Source: Legionellaceae bacterium
GTDB taxonomy: Bacteria > Pseudomonadota > Gammaproteobacteria > Legionellales > Legionellaceae
Length of the DNA: 15,540 nucleotides
Reading direction: 5' to 3'
Assembly: GCA_030696465.1 (NCBI GenBank)
Contig: JAUYSE010000204.1
Coordinates: forward strand, 1-15,540
The notes below the pieces were generated by a model. It did no database searches. It was not told the DNA's origin and was given only the letters and a program-made list of their open reading frames with translations. This document shows, piece after piece, positions 1 through 9,764 of this stretch (positions are counted from its first letter, which is position 1; the number at the start of each line of letters is the position of its first letter). The position numbers and the translations under genes were made by a program.

Positions 1-3000
1 TCATGACTTTTAAAAACGCGTGTTTCTTCTGCGCCACATTATCACCCTGTAGCGCAAGCAGTCGTTGCATCACGTTGTTACGTAATACATTGCTGATCTT
101 TGATAGTGCTGCTGAGAAATTATCTTGTTGTAATTGTATACGTAGTTTCTGTGCCATACGATCAGTTAACGACTCAAAACTCTGATCTGCTAAAGCGCTA
201 GGAACCACAATATCAATAGATTGATTGCCTTCTAACAGCCCTCGCATACGCATGGCACCTTGCGGAAGCGTCACTTCTTCATCTGCCAACACTAATGCTT
301 TCGCTTGTGCTGACTGTTGAATATCTGTACCCACAGTATGCGCTTGATCATAATAGGTAAATCGCTCACTCGGTTTACATCCCAAACGCGCACTGATAGT
401 CTCTGGGTCGGAGGAGCCGATGACCACTGGAATTTGTGCTTCTACCTTGTCTTGAACACGTAGCGCCGATAACTCATCTTTTTCGTTAAAAAATAAAACA
501 TATTTAATGTCTTTGGGCTTATTAAATTTTTCTTTGTTCTGATAGATGTACGTCGCAATAGACTGTGCAACCAGCACATTCTCAACCCCTTTAAAGCTGG
601 CATTAATATCAATAATGGCGCGCACTTCGCTCTGTGCCTCATACGGTGAAAACAGTGCTTCGATAAAGCTATCTGTATCTACAAAATCAACACCACGAAT
701 ACTGGGATTTTTTTCTTGGATACCTCGTAGAATATAACTATCGGTACCTAACGCGGATGCGCTTGAAAATTTTAAGCTCTGGTGAAAGGTAGAGTGATTC
801 CAGGGGGTGCCTGTAATACATTGGTTGCTGCGCTTAATGTTTATATGATTATAAGTATCGCTGTGTAAAATTTTCTCATTTGTTTTGATGTTTGGCAATA
901 TATGTGATTCTAACACCGAGAAAATTAAATCTTCATTACCCTTAAGCTTTTGATGCAATACCTCAAATGCCGCTTCATCCTCTAAATTCAGCGTACTTAA
1001 CAAAGTTCCACTCATACTACGAAACATCGCGGCGGTGGCCGTTTCATCAATGTTTTTAGAATTTTTTTCCTGTAATTCTTGACGTGCGAACACGAGCCAA
1101 TCCTGAAACACCAAACGAAGTAAGTCTTTGGATATTCCCATGATCAAACAAGATTGGATCGTATCGTTCATCGACTCCATGAAGTTTGCAAACTTCGATT
1201 GAATAGAATCCTCTTTTGATTTTTTCCCGCCGACGATACAGCGCCGCTCATTCGGCACATTATTTGCGATATAGGGGATCGCCAGCATGCGCTTCGCAGG
1301 GTCTTTATGCAATTTAGAGGGTCCGTAGTGTTCGCCTTGATGTCTTTTTAGGGTAAAGGACAATAAATTAGAAACTTGCTCTTTATAAAAAGCAATTTTT
1401 TCTTGTACTTCTGAGGAAGACTGCAACACAAAAGCAGGAATGTCCTTCGCTTCTTTTGCATTGCATAAATATTGCTGGAATAAGGTCTCGTCATAAGAGG
1501 GTAAGAGCGACCAATCTGCAAGTTCGCATCGAAGTGGACTTTTTTCATGGTGCAGTAACTTATCAACCAAGGTATCCATTGCTTGCTGCATCAGCGCTGG
1601 ATCGCTCCATTTTTCGCGTTTTATTAACGCATCGTGCAGGCTCATATTTAAATCTGGCACCTGTACTACCGCAAAAAATTGATAGAACCCAATCGCATGT
1701 TTCACGATAGATTTTGCAATAGGTGAGCCCTCGCCTAAGGTATAATTTAGCTTATTTTTTAACAATAAGCCTTGGTGTGCCTCATCAATAATGGCGTCAC
1801 CACGATGTCGCATCAATAAAACCAAGCGCTCCGCCCACAACACTTGATCTTGCCAGTTCTGCATTATTTTTGCAGCTTCTTTGGGGTTTTTATCGACGAC
1901 TTCCGGTACGACCATTAATAACTCAAGATACTTTAACTCTAAAGACTGTAATGCATCCCCAGTCGTCACCATATACCGTTTATTGGTCATCACCTCCGTT
2001 AATTGCTTATATATTTTCTTTAGGCGCTGCACAGAACAATCACTGTCTCGACTAAATTCAAATAAATAGGGTCGTTGATTAAATAAGGCGGTAGAAGTTG
2101 CTTTTAAATCAATGTAATTGGTCCGCAATAACGCACGTGGTACTTCAATAATGACTAAGTTTTCTCCTGTGGCTTTTTTCTGTGCCAATGCAGGTAAGAG
2201 AACTTTTGATTTGCCCCCCCCCATGATAATTTTTTCAACCAGTTCATCAAACTTGCCTTCGCCTCTCCCTTTGAATAACCTCTCTAGCACCTCTTTTTGC
2301 TGCGGACGTAACAGAATTTTTTCAACATATTGAAAAAGACTCAGCGCCGGATCGGCGACAACATCGATTTTATTTTCAGCAAATAAGGCTTGGGCCAGTA
2401 AAAAGAGTGCTTGGGCGTGTTCCTCTTCACTAGCGGTTTCTACACAGGATAGTTGTTTCAAAATACGTTCATACTGTTGACATTGCAGGCCTTTTTGAAT
2501 GTATTTTGTTAAAGTATGATGCAGTTTATTGATGTTGCCTTCAGAGAGACCGGTTTCTTCCGTATAGCGTGTCACATCTTGATGAAAATATAAGGTGAGA
2601 AGACGATTCCTATATTGTGTGAGAGTCTGATGTAATTGGTTCTCGGCGCTTTCGGATAAATCGTTTTTTTCCGCATGATTTCTAATATCATCCTGCGTGA
2701 ATAATTGATGCTCTAATAAATACTGTACCTCTAAAGGCGCTCGTTTACCCGACGCAACATCAATGTCCCATTGTTGTTTTAATTCAGCGTTTGCCGGTCC
2801 GCTACTGGCTAATTGCATGAACTCTTTTTCTAAGTTCCTTTGAGTCGCTCGCAACGTCTGTAGTGCAGCGACACTTTCTTCTTGAATACGCTTTTGTGTT
2901 TCTGCGCTCTGTAAACGCTCTTTCGCTAAACGTTGTAAGCTTTTCAATGCCTCATATTTCACAGCGCCCGCTTGGTGTTCCTCTTCTGATTGTTGCGTCT

Positions 3001-6000
3001 CATGATGACCAGAACGTAAGCGTTTCTCTAAGCCTAACCATTGCTGTTGCATCTCTCGTAAAGATGCATCGAACCAAGTATCCATAGAGACCAAGGGTTC
3101 TAGCGCTAAATTTTTAGGCGCTTTGGTTTCAATTTTAGAAGGACTGCTATTCCATAAATCTCGCGCAGAAATCAGCAACTCATGAGCGTCATTTTGTAGC
3201 TCAGGAACTTTCAAAGCTTCAGCCGGCAAAGATCTTGCATGCTTTATCAGATCATCCATATTGTCAATTTTTGGCAAATCGCTCCCTACATGATGGAGTA
3301 GTCGATACAAAATATTGCACAGTAATGGGATGTTCGTAGCTTGTTTTTCTAAAGCAACGTGGCGATGTGCCAATAGCGTCGCTTCACAAAAGTCCATTAA
3401 TTCTTTCTGCAAAGGTTCTAGCGCATTCTCAGCGCTTGCCGCAGTGGTCGCCATCAAAAAATAGGCATTAAAATTTTGTATCAATAGTTCATCTGAAATA
3501 TTGATATCTAATAGATCAATCGCGCTCTGTTGTTGTTCAAAAGTGCTGGTCTCTGAAAAAATGGGGGCTTTCTGGTACCAAGAGGGCTGCGCCAAAAGTA
3601 TTTTGCTTTCTTCTGAGAGTCCTGCTCTATTGATGGCAATGTTACCAGGAAGATCGAGACTCACTTCACGATACACTAACTTAGAGCACAGTTTAGACAC
3701 ACCTTCATGCGTGTCTAAAAACGCCTCTATCTCTTGTAAACGTCTTTGTTCATAATCCGTCAAGGGCTGTACTTTATTTTTAGCAGAGAGCTTTTCCCAT
3801 TCTTTTTTCAAGGTATTGAGATGCAATTGTACCCATTCATATCCTAAAGCCCCTACGGCCACCCGCTCCCCCTCTACTTTCGGCAAATTTTCGTGGTAAT
3901 AATCTAATAAACTTTCAATCTCAACCCTGCTCTTTTCATGGTTGATCGTATTAAACACATAGTCCGCTGAAAGATCGCGACGCATCGCCTGTAGCTTTAA
4001 GAAATACTCATAAATATAGCCATTTATATTGGCATAAAATTTTTTACTTTCCGCAATAATATGACGTTCATATTGACCATTTACTGTCTCCGGCGCAGAC
4101 ACTGCGTCAGGAAAAGCAATCTCCTTTCCCATACTTGAAAACTGTGTTAATAAAGAAAGTGCTTTGAGTTTACAAGCGACATACGGCGGACTCGAGATCT
4201 CGGCATCAGCATCATTATCTTCTAGTACATGCGGTAACGCCTGCATCATCCACTGTAAATACTGTAGCTCTTCGTAAGTCCCTGCTAAACCGCCCAAACG
4301 GGTATCGCAATCCTCTAAAACTGCCCATGCTTTTTCAGGTTGATTCGCGCCTAAATATAGGTAGCATAAGTATAATGCTTCAGCACTCGTTGCAGGCACC
4401 GGCTGACCTTTATGCATTTTATAGACCATAAAGCGTTCAGTATTACTATATTGCCAACATTGAGGCTCTTTTGTTTTAAGAAGCTCCTGCATCACTTTTA
4501 CAGGAATTTTTGCAGACTTGTCTTGCTGTAAACGATAATACTCACTATTTTCTGCGCGCTCGCCACTCGTGATAAATTTTTGAACGGATAACACCGCAAC
4601 TTCTTCGTCTTGATGTTTAAACATTAAATGTGCAATATCTTCTCCTAATGCTGGAGAGGGCTCCACTAATTGATATGCTTGCCCTTCCCATGACCATTGT
4701 ATCTCGGTGGAAGCTGGAGATGCCGTAAAAGTCAGTCCATAGCGCGCTAATTGAATGCTATACTCACTTTTGTCACCCCAGAAGGTAAACAACGAAGGAT
4801 CTTCAAACACACGCAGTTTTTCCTGTATCCAGGTCTGGTGATGCTCGAGCAGAATCTTATGAGACTTCTGCTCGGTGAGCTCGCCACTCTTACGGTCTCC
4901 TCGCGCCAATATCGTCCCATTAGGCTGAGAAAGGAGGTCAGTATTCACACCACGCCACAATAAGGTGTCACGCTCTTGTAAAAGGGGTGGAGGGGTCAAC
5001 CAATTGAATAAGCCGAACGATGTCACTGGTGGAAAAGACCAATATAGAGAATGTTCTATACTAAGCGGCGTTAACACATATAATTCATCTTCCCCGGCAG
5101 CATTCGGCCATATTCTAGAGATGGAATAGCTGTCACCGGATTTCGTAAATTTTGTGGGCGGCTTATCAAAAGAGTATGTCTGACCATCCACCGAGACAAA
5201 GCAGGACGATTTTGCATTTAATCCAAATGCCCGCGCAATGGGATGTGCCAATAAATCCAAAGGAGCCGCGCAATACGCTCCCTTCTCTGAAAACAACAAA
5301 CCACGCTCTACATCCAGGGTATATAATGTTTTGCCCGCGGAGCACAGTGAAAACAACGGATAGGCCCCTGTAATGTCGATCTCCCCTTCCAGCGCAATTC
5401 CTAAATCTTTTACGATATGCAAACCCCAGTCCGGCGAGATATCGGCCTGTTGCCGCTGAACAATTCGCATAAAATGATGTTGTACGCAAAGCAGTTGACA
5501 TTGACTATCCGTATCTAAATCTATATGCACATTGCTGGCCTGAATACGAAACAACGAGCTTAAAGCCTCGAACAATAATTCTGGTGGCGCTATTTTTGTC
5601 TTATTCGCAGTGCAGACTAGGAAGCGATAGTGATGCAAGGCATTTTGAATAGCAAGATCGCTTTGTATATTCAGTTGCATATTTAACCTGGTATAAAAAT
5701 CTTGTAATCGTTGCTCATAACGCTCAGGGTGATACTGTGCTGCATATTGATTGACTAAATATGCTAATCGAATAAAAAATATAGAATCCGCCGAAAACAA
5801 GCCTCCTTTATCAAAATAGGCTAATCCATGCTGTATAAATGCATCAAATCTCTTTAAAAATTGCTCCGCATTTTGTCCTGATAATTGCGCTATCAGCGGT
5901 ACAGGTTGACATATCGTCGCTTCGATATAACGCTGTATGTCCTGTCTGGAGGTTTTATTGATATACTCAAAAAAATAATCTAAGGTCAGTACGATTTGTG

Positions 6001-8293
6001 TAGAAGGAACACTCCTGAGATGGAATAATTCACGTCCCTCTAGATCTTTTGCCTGAATATCGCGCTGAGCAATACTTTCAGGTGCACTGCGATCATCAGC
6101 AGGCAAAAGCTGTGTAACATTATCCTTACGTTTTTTACAATGGACCCACCACCCCTCCTGAATATCCTGCGCAAGGGCACACGCCACTGCATCATCCCGC
6201 ACCGGGTATTTAGCTTGTTGCAATGCCTTACTGATAAATAATGACCTTCCTTCATTATGAACTTTAATATCGTACATAAACAAAGAGTCCCCCGATAGGA
6301 CTACCAGTTCCAATCGCTCTGTCGAATCACGATAAAAGGGCCTATGAGGCTCGAAGCGATGATTGAAACACTGATATAGCTTCTCCATGTTGATCTGCGC
6401 ATCAAATTTTACAGTCAATGTATCAAATGAGTGGTCGTCCAGAAGTTCTTGATAATTCTCTAGTAAATAATGTAAGGACGTACATTTCTCCGCTCTGATC
6501 GCGAGATGTAATGGCGAGTGAATATTATTGTATTTTTCTACATATAAGGTTTCCAGCTTCTCTTTTAAGTGAGGCGCAGTATTAATAATGTCTTGATAGT
6601 AAGAGTACTCCCCCCCATACCACAGAGGTTCTGAGCTGTTTTTATATAATGCACGTATATTTTGATATCTATTATCCAGCGCCAAAATATTGGTTGCAAC
6701 ATAAGCAGCATCTGGGCTGCCCGGCGCCACCTTATACACTACATCACTCACCTTCTGATAATAATCGACCACGGTCCCTAGGGGGTGATGCGCATTCAAA
6801 TGTCCGGTGACTGCAACAATACTCATTTTGACAATGAGCATGCGTGGAAGTGCCGATGTTTTTCCAACCGTCTGATCACAGCTTTTAAAGTACAGCGCTT
6901 GTAGGGTATTCATTTTTTGATAAAAATCGAGGACGGTCTTTTCAGAGTTCAGGGACTGATAAAAAGGAAGTAAGGCCTCATTGAGATTTTCTTTTGGCAA
7001 AGGAAGTCTCGTAAAAAACAACTCTAATTGTTCAAATAATGCCTGATATTGATGGTTATCTTCTAAATTTTTGCATCGCTGTATCAATGCATCCATTTGC
7101 GCGCATAAGTCTTTACCGCCTTGAATCTGCATCACTGATTCTAAAAATGCTGGTGTCGCAGGCTTAACGTCTACCCCTACTGAATTCTGTTCATCCGTCA
7201 CGGGGAAGGCTGGGTATTTTTTTATAATCTTTGGTTTCGGTGCAGAAGCTGCCTTTTTTTGCATTGCACGACGTTCTTTCGTTAATTCTGCCAAATATTT
7301 TTTGAGTTTCTGAAACTGTTGTTTTTTTTCAGGGAATTCCGGCAAATATCTTAACAAGCGCAGCTGATGACGTATCGCTTTATCGACCTGACTTTGATAT
7401 TTGGCCTCTTTGATACGCCCATTGCTGCGTAAAGTAACCATATACTCGTCTAAAGCATGTGCTTTAAATCGATATATAAATTGTCGATAGAGCGCTTGAC
7501 TCTTAAAACGCTTTTTCAGCATTTGATGTAAGGAGCGCTGCGCGCAAGTTCCTGATAATTGACCCGCGGTATACCATTGTTCGGTGCTATACTCTGAAGG
7601 AGATTTTTCCTGAACAATGACTCCTTTAAGATAACTCAGTTGTGCAAATAATGTTTTGTATAAATAGCTGGGCTCTATTTTTTTAAGCCCATGAAGCGAG
7701 GGGATGTTTGCAGACAACACGTTGGTCATCCACACTTTAAGATGTTTACTACCTATTTTTTCTTTGGGTATTTTATAAGTTAATACGGGGTTATACAGTG
7801 CTTTTTCTGTTTCGGATTTTTTTTCATGGTACTGTAAACCGGCACCGGTATTATGAATAGAAAATAATAAATTCCCCTCTTTATCTTTACTCAAGCGATA
7901 GATCATGGCATGACCACCATTGGCCGCCAACCAGCCGCCTGGTAATAACAGATAGTCTTCCTCGTTTTTTAATGTCTTGATTTTTTCATGAATATTAGCC
8001 ACGGTTTTCTGTATTATGGAAAGTGCCAGTTCTGGATTGTGGAGGGCCTCCATCAGTGCTTGCTCGACTTCTACTAAGTTTTTGCAGGCCGTCATTAACT
8101 GCGCTACGTCTTCAGAATTTTCTGCGGATACTTCCTTAGGATACTGCTGCATATATTGATCAAGGTAACCAATCGTCGTCATAAACTGATTACCTTGCAA
8201 ATCAACACTACCTGAGAGAAAAGCATCATTATTAATATGCGCGAATAACTTTTCATTCATAACAATGGGAGGCATGGGCGGAACAGGAAGCAT
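1..8293 (-). CDS. Giant DUF3638/DUF3645-like protein with helicase-like ATPase core (3' end outside window)
   Basis: One open frame of 2764 codons runs from ATG at 8293 to the left edge without a stop, so the C-terminus is missing. The start is supported by AAGGG five bases upstream. Visible parts in order: a proline-rich start (MLPVPPMPPIV); a GGHAM motif (H128), HNTG (N148) and QLSGTCAQRSL (C250), which could be a cysteine-protease-like domain; a Lys/Ala/Pro-rich linker near residues 335-350; an ankyrin-like segment (SPLHLAIRAEK) near residues 593-620; a long middle region I do not recognise; a predicted coiled coil at about 1745-1825; then an ATPase core. The core has RPQQKE near 1997, P-loop MGGGKSK (K2028), IIDEAH (D2170-H2173), SMSGT (2426-2430), ITGTP (2493-2497) and GAMRMRG (2680-2685). 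This order fits an SF2-like fold and, from memory, the DUF3638 family of giant fungal, plant and bacterial proteins. Function is unknown; an ATP-driven, ubiquitin-related or effector role is inference. The frame is certain, the family likely, the N-terminal activity speculative. Confidence 0.85.
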   Translation of the reverse strand, partial: MLPVPPMPPIVMNEKLFAHINNDAFLSGSVDLQGNQFMTTIGYLDQYMQQYPKEVSAENSEDVAQLMTACKNLVEVEQALMEALHNPELALSIIQKTVANIHEKIKTLKNEEDYLLLPGGWLAANGGHAMIYRLSKDKEGNLLFSIHNTGAGLQYHEKKSETEKALYNPVLTYKIPKEKIGSKHLKVWMTNVLSANIPSLHGLKKIEPSYLYKTLFAQLSYLKGVIVQEKSPSEYSTEQWYTAGQLSGTCAQRSLHQMLKKRFKSQALYRQFIYRFKAHALDEYMVTLRSNGRIKEAKYQSQVDKAIRHQLRLLRYLPEFPEKKQQFQKLKKYLAELTKERRAMQKKAASAPKPKIIKKYPAFPVTDEQNSVGVDVKPATPAFLESVMQIQGGKDLCAQMDALIQRCKNLEDNHQYQALFEQLELFFTRLPLPKENLNEALLPFYQSLNSEKTVLDFYQKMNTLQALYFKSCDQTVGKTSALPRMLIVKMSIVAVTGHLNAHHPLGTVVDYYQKVSDVVYKVAPGSPDAAYVATNILALDNRYQNIRALYKNSSEPLWYGGEYSYYQDIINTAPHLKEKLETLYVEKYNNIHSPLHLAIRAEKCTSLHYLLENYQELLDDHSFDTLTVKFDAQINMEKLYQCFNHRFEPHRPFYRDSTERLELVVLSGDSLFMYDIKVHNEGRSLFISKALQQAKYPVRDDAVACALAQDIQEGWWVHCKKRKDNVTQLLPADDRSAPESIAQRDIQAKDLEGRELFHLRSVPSTQIVLTLDYFFEYINKTSRQDIQRYIEATICQPVPLIAQLSGQNAEQFLKRFDAFIQHGLAYFDKGGLFSADSIFFIRLAYLVNQYAAQYHPERYEQRLQDFYTRLNMQLNIQSDLAIQNALHHYRFLVCTANKTKIAPPELLFEALSSLFRIQASNVHIDLDTDSQCQLLCVQHHFMRIVQRQQADISPDWGLHIVKDLGIALEGEIDITGAYPLFSLCSAGKTLYTLDVERGLLFSEKGAYCAAPLDLLAHPIARAFGLNAKSSCFVSVDGQTYSFDKPPTKFTKSGDSYSISRIWPNAAGEDELYVLTPLSIEHSLYWSFPPVTSFGLFNWLTPPPLLQERDTLLWRGVNTDLLSQPNGTILARGDRKSGELTEQKSHKILLEHHQTWIQEKLRVFEDPSLFTFWGDKSEYSIQLARYGLTFTASPASTEIQWSWEGQAYQLVEPSPALGEDIAHLMFKHQDEEVAVLSVQKFITSGERAENSEYYRLQQDKSAKIPVKVMQELLKTKEPQCWQYSNTERFMVYKMHKGQPVPATSAEALYLCYLYLGANQPEKAWAVLEDCDTRLGGLAGTYEELQYLQWMMQALPHVLEDNDADAEISSPPYVACKLKALSLLTQFSSMGKEIAFPDAVSAPETVNGQYERHIIAESKKFYANINGYIYEYFLKLQAMRRDLSADYVFNTINHEKSRVEIESLLDYYHENLPKVEGERVAVGALGYEWVQLHLNTLKKEWEKLSAKNKVQPLTDYEQRRLQEIEAFLDTHEGVSKLCSKLVYREVSLDLPGNIAINRAGLSEESKILLAQPSWYQKAPIFSETSTFEQQQSAIDLLDINISDELLIQNFNAYFLMATTAASAENALEPLQKELMDFCEATLLAHRHVALEKQATNIPLLCNILYRLLHHVGSDLPKIDNMDDLIKHARSLPAEALKVPELQNDAHELLISARDLWNSSPSKIETKAPKNLALEPLVSMDTWFDASLREMQQQWLGLEKRLRSGHHETQQSEEEHQAGAVKYEALKSLQRLAKERLQSAETQKRIQEESVAALQTLRATQRNLEKEFMQLASSGPANAELKQQWDIDVASGKRAPLEVQYLLEHQLFTQDDIRNHAEKNDLSESAENQLHQTLTQYRNRLLTLYFHQDVTRYTEETGLSEGNINKLHHTLTKYIQKGLQCQQYERILKQLSCVETASEEEHAQALFLLAQALFAENKIDVVADPALSLFQYVEKILLRPQQKEVLERLFKGRGEGKFDELVEKIIMGGGKSKVLLPALAQKKATGENLVIIEVPRALLRTNYIDLKATSTALFNQRPYLFEFSRDSDCSVQRLKKIYKQLTEVMTNKRYMVTTGDALQSLELKYLELLMVVPEVVDKNPKEAAKIMQNWQDQVLWAERLVLLMRHRGDAIIDEAHQGLLLKNKLNYTLGEGSPIAKSIVKHAIGFYQFFAVVQVPDLNMSLHDALIKREKWSDPALMQQAMDTLVDKLLHHEKSPLRCELADWSLLPSYDETLFQQYLCNAKEAKDIPAFVLQSSSEVQEKIAFYKEQVSNLLSFTLKRHQGEHYGPSKLHKDPAKRMLAIPYIANNVPNERRCIVGGKKSKEDSIQSKFANFMESMNDTIQSCLIMGISKDLLRLVFQDWLVFARQELQEKNSKNIDETATAAMFRSMSGTLLSTLNLEDEAAFEVLHQKLKGNEDLIFSVLESHILPNIKTNEKILHSDTYNHINIKRSNQCITGTPWNHSTFHQSLKFSSASALGTDSYILRGIQEKNPSIRGVDFVDTDSFIEALFSPYEAQSEVRAIIDINASFKGVENVLVAQSIATYIYQNKEKFNKPKDIKYVLFFNEKDELSALRVQDKVEAQIPVVIGSSDPETISARLGCKPSERFTYYDQAHTVGTDIQQSAQAKALVLADEEVTLPQGAMRMRGLLEGNQSIDIVVPSALADQSFESLTDRMAQKLRIQLQQDNFSAALSKISNVLRNNVMQRLLALQGDNVAQKKHAFLKVM
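2214..2222. repeat. Nine-base C/G homopolymer inside the P-loop codons
   Basis: Nine consecutive C on the plus strand read as nine G on the coding strand of the giant gene. They span the last base of the Met codon and the codons of the three glycines of MGGGK. Such a run is prone to slipped-strand errors; a change of one base would shift the frame exactly at the ATP-binding loop. The frame is intact here. Confidence 0.9.
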
Positions 8294-8298
8294 GAGAG

Positions 8299-8351
8299 CC
8301 CTTAACTTAGTTCAATAGATTAACATTAAGCCATTATGCGCATTTTATCAA
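8299..8351 (-). promoter_or_regulatory. Candidate promoter and ribosome binding site of the giant gene
   Basis: The 91 bases between the bioD stop and the giant gene's ATG are AT-rich. On the minus strand a good -35 (TTGATA, 8346-8351) is followed after 17 bases by a weak -10 (TAATGT, 8323-8328), and then by the Shine-Dalgarno AAGGG (8299-8303) five bases from the ATG. The ribosome binding site is convincing. The -10 matches only half of the consensus, so the promoter is tentative. I see no clear terminator for the bio operon here, so read-through from bioD is also possible. Confidence 0.35.
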
Positions 8352-8384
8352 AAATCAATGATCCACGGTAAACGCCCCTAATCG

Positions 8385-9047
8385 CTACACCTGTCGATTG
8401 ATCTGACCCAAGTAAGACGCTCGCATCCTTGTTTGTAAAGACTGCACAATCTCTTCTGGATGTAACGTGGCGGGCTCGCATGCATTGGCAATCCAACCAT
8501 GTACGGTCAATCCTTCTTCCTGTAACACTCTATCGGTTAATAAGGCATGATTAATGCAGCCTAAACGGATAGGTACTACCAAAATAACCTGCGCTTGTAA
8601 TTTTCGAATGACATCCACCCAAGTTTCTTTCGCGTTTAAAGGTACTAATAATCCGCCAGCCCCTTCAATAAACACTTGTTCTACTGGGGCAGCAGTAACA
8701 CATTTTTTGTAATACCGCTGTATTGCATTCACACTTAAGGATACACCTACTTGTTCTGCCGCAATATGCGGCGCAATCGGCGCTCGAAAAACCCAACCTG
8801 GCTCCCAAGATACTGCGCTGTATCGCTGTAAATGCAGTGCATCTTCAGAAATAAGGCGCCCCTTCTGAAACAAGGCCCCGGTAGCAACCAGTTTTAAACC
8901 CGCTGCGCGTATTCCTTCGCGTTGACATTGCTGCAACAACTGAGAGGTAACAAAAGTCTTTCCCACGTCAGTATCGGTGCCTATCACAAAAAATGGCCGC
9001 CCCCGAAATGGTTGGTTTTTTTTAGTATGACGACGTTCTACAACCAT
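8385..9047 (-). CDS. bioD: Dethiobiotin synthetase BioD
   Basis: Cytoplasmic ATP-dependent carboxylase that closes the ureido ring of 7,8-diaminopelargonic acid with CO2 to give dethiobiotin, the step before BioB. The 220-residue protein has the P-loop GTDTDVGKT (residues 23-31), the substrate-loop region GLKLVATG (Lys52; E. coli has KPVASG), IEGAGGLLVPL and the family signature LGCINHALLT. It has about 18 basic residues before the first strand, encoded across the bioH end. The ATG overlaps the last codons of bioH by 10 bases, so translation is probably coupled; GGAG lies 11 bases upstream. A run of eight A in codons 9-11 is intact. It is the last gene of bioB-bioF-bioH-bioD. The C-terminus ends slightly earlier than that of E. 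coli BioD. Identification is firm. Confidence 0.96.
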   Translation of the reverse strand: MVVERRHTKKNQPFRGRPFFVIGTDTDVGKTFVTSQLLQQCQREGIRAAGLKLVATGALFQKGRLISEDALHLQRYSAVSWEPGWVFRAPIAPHIAAEQVGVSLSVNAIQRYYKKCVTAAPVEQVFIEGAGGLLVPLNAKETWVDVIRKLQAQVILVVPIRLGCINHALLTDRVLQEEGLTVHGWIANACEPATLHPEEIVQSLQTRMRASYLGQINRQV

Positions 9048-9763
9048 GAAAGTAATTTCTCCAAAAAATCTTGGGTATGGGATAAAAACGGAATATGTCC
9101 CGCTTTATGAAATAATAAGTATTCAAAATGTGGGTAATGCTCTTGCATAAGCGCCATGGTCTGTATGGGGGTGATCCTATCCAATCGACCAAACATACAG
9201 TGGACAGGGATCGTCAAACGATGCATGTCTGCACGAAAATCCCAAGTAGTCAAAGCATCTAAACCTTCTTCCAAAATAGTTAAGGAGGGGAAGGTTCGAG
9301 GGGCATACGTCAAATTTGAGCCTTGAATACGGACAAAATCGGTGATCACTTTACTTTTATCTTCTAATAATTTTGATCTAAAGTCGTGAAATACTTGTGG
9401 ATCAATAGCAGCCCATTCCTCTGCAATAGTAAATCGAGGCAAGGCCGCAATGGTCACTAAGCGAGAGACCGTCTGAGGTTCTTCCGTCGCCCAGCGAATC
9501 GCATAAAGCCCGCCAAGAGACCAGCCTATAAAAATGCAAGGCTTTGATGGCAATGCCCGTTTTAACTCTTCTTTGAAGATATCCCAAGGAAGCTCCGCAC
9601 TCAAACCATGTCCGGGTAAATCGACAAAATATATATCTGCACGCGCTTCTAGCTCCGGCAGTAAAGATAACCAGATGCCATGGTCAAAGCCATATCCATG
9701 AAAAAAAACCAGCGGTGTTCCATCGGGGTTTCCAGCCCTGGTAATATGAATCAGTGCACTCAC
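9038..9763 (-). CDS. bioH: Pimeloyl-ACP methyl ester esterase BioH
   Basis: Alpha/beta hydrolase that removes the methyl cap from pimeloyl-ACP methyl ester, releasing pimeloyl-ACP for BioF. The 241-residue protein has the oxyanion segment FFHGYGFDHGIW (20-31), DLPGHG (48-53), the nucleophile elbow GWSLGG with Ser82, and Asp195 (FGRLDRITP) and His223 (KAGHIPF) completing the triad. Ser82 is the same position as in E. coli BioH. The start is GTG at 9763, one base after the bioF stop, with AGGAGAG inside the end of bioF eight bases upstream. The 3' end overlaps bioD. The partner methyltransferase gene bioC, often adjacent in gammaproteobacteria, is not in this operon. The general hydrolase fold alone would be ambiguous, but context and GWSLGG make BioH very likely. 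Confidence 0.94.
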   Translation of the reverse strand: MSALIHITRAGNPDGTPLVFFHGYGFDHGIWLSLLPELEARADIYFVDLPGHGLSAELPWDIFKEELKRALPSKPCIFIGWSLGGLYAIRWATEEPQTVSRLVTIAALPRFTIAEEWAAIDPQVFHDFRSKLLEDKSKVITDFVRIQGSNLTYAPRTFPSLTILEEGLDALTTWDFRADMHRLTIPVHCMFGRLDRITPIQTMALMQEHYPHFEYLLFHKAGHIPFLSHTQDFLEKLLSWL

Positions 9764-9764
9764 T

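Noticed and set aside
5166..5501. 111-codon minus-strand frame
   Set aside because: It lies in another frame inside the giant gene, shows no domain and has no ribosome binding site; it is a shadow.
6610..6616. Seven-C tract in the giant gene as a second slippage site
   Set aside because: Shorter and not placed at a functional motif; runs of seven occur by chance in a gene this long.
8301..8330. CTTAA...TTAAG inverted repeat as a terminator after bioD
   Set aside because: Five AT-rich base pairs with a 20-base loop cannot make a convincing terminator.
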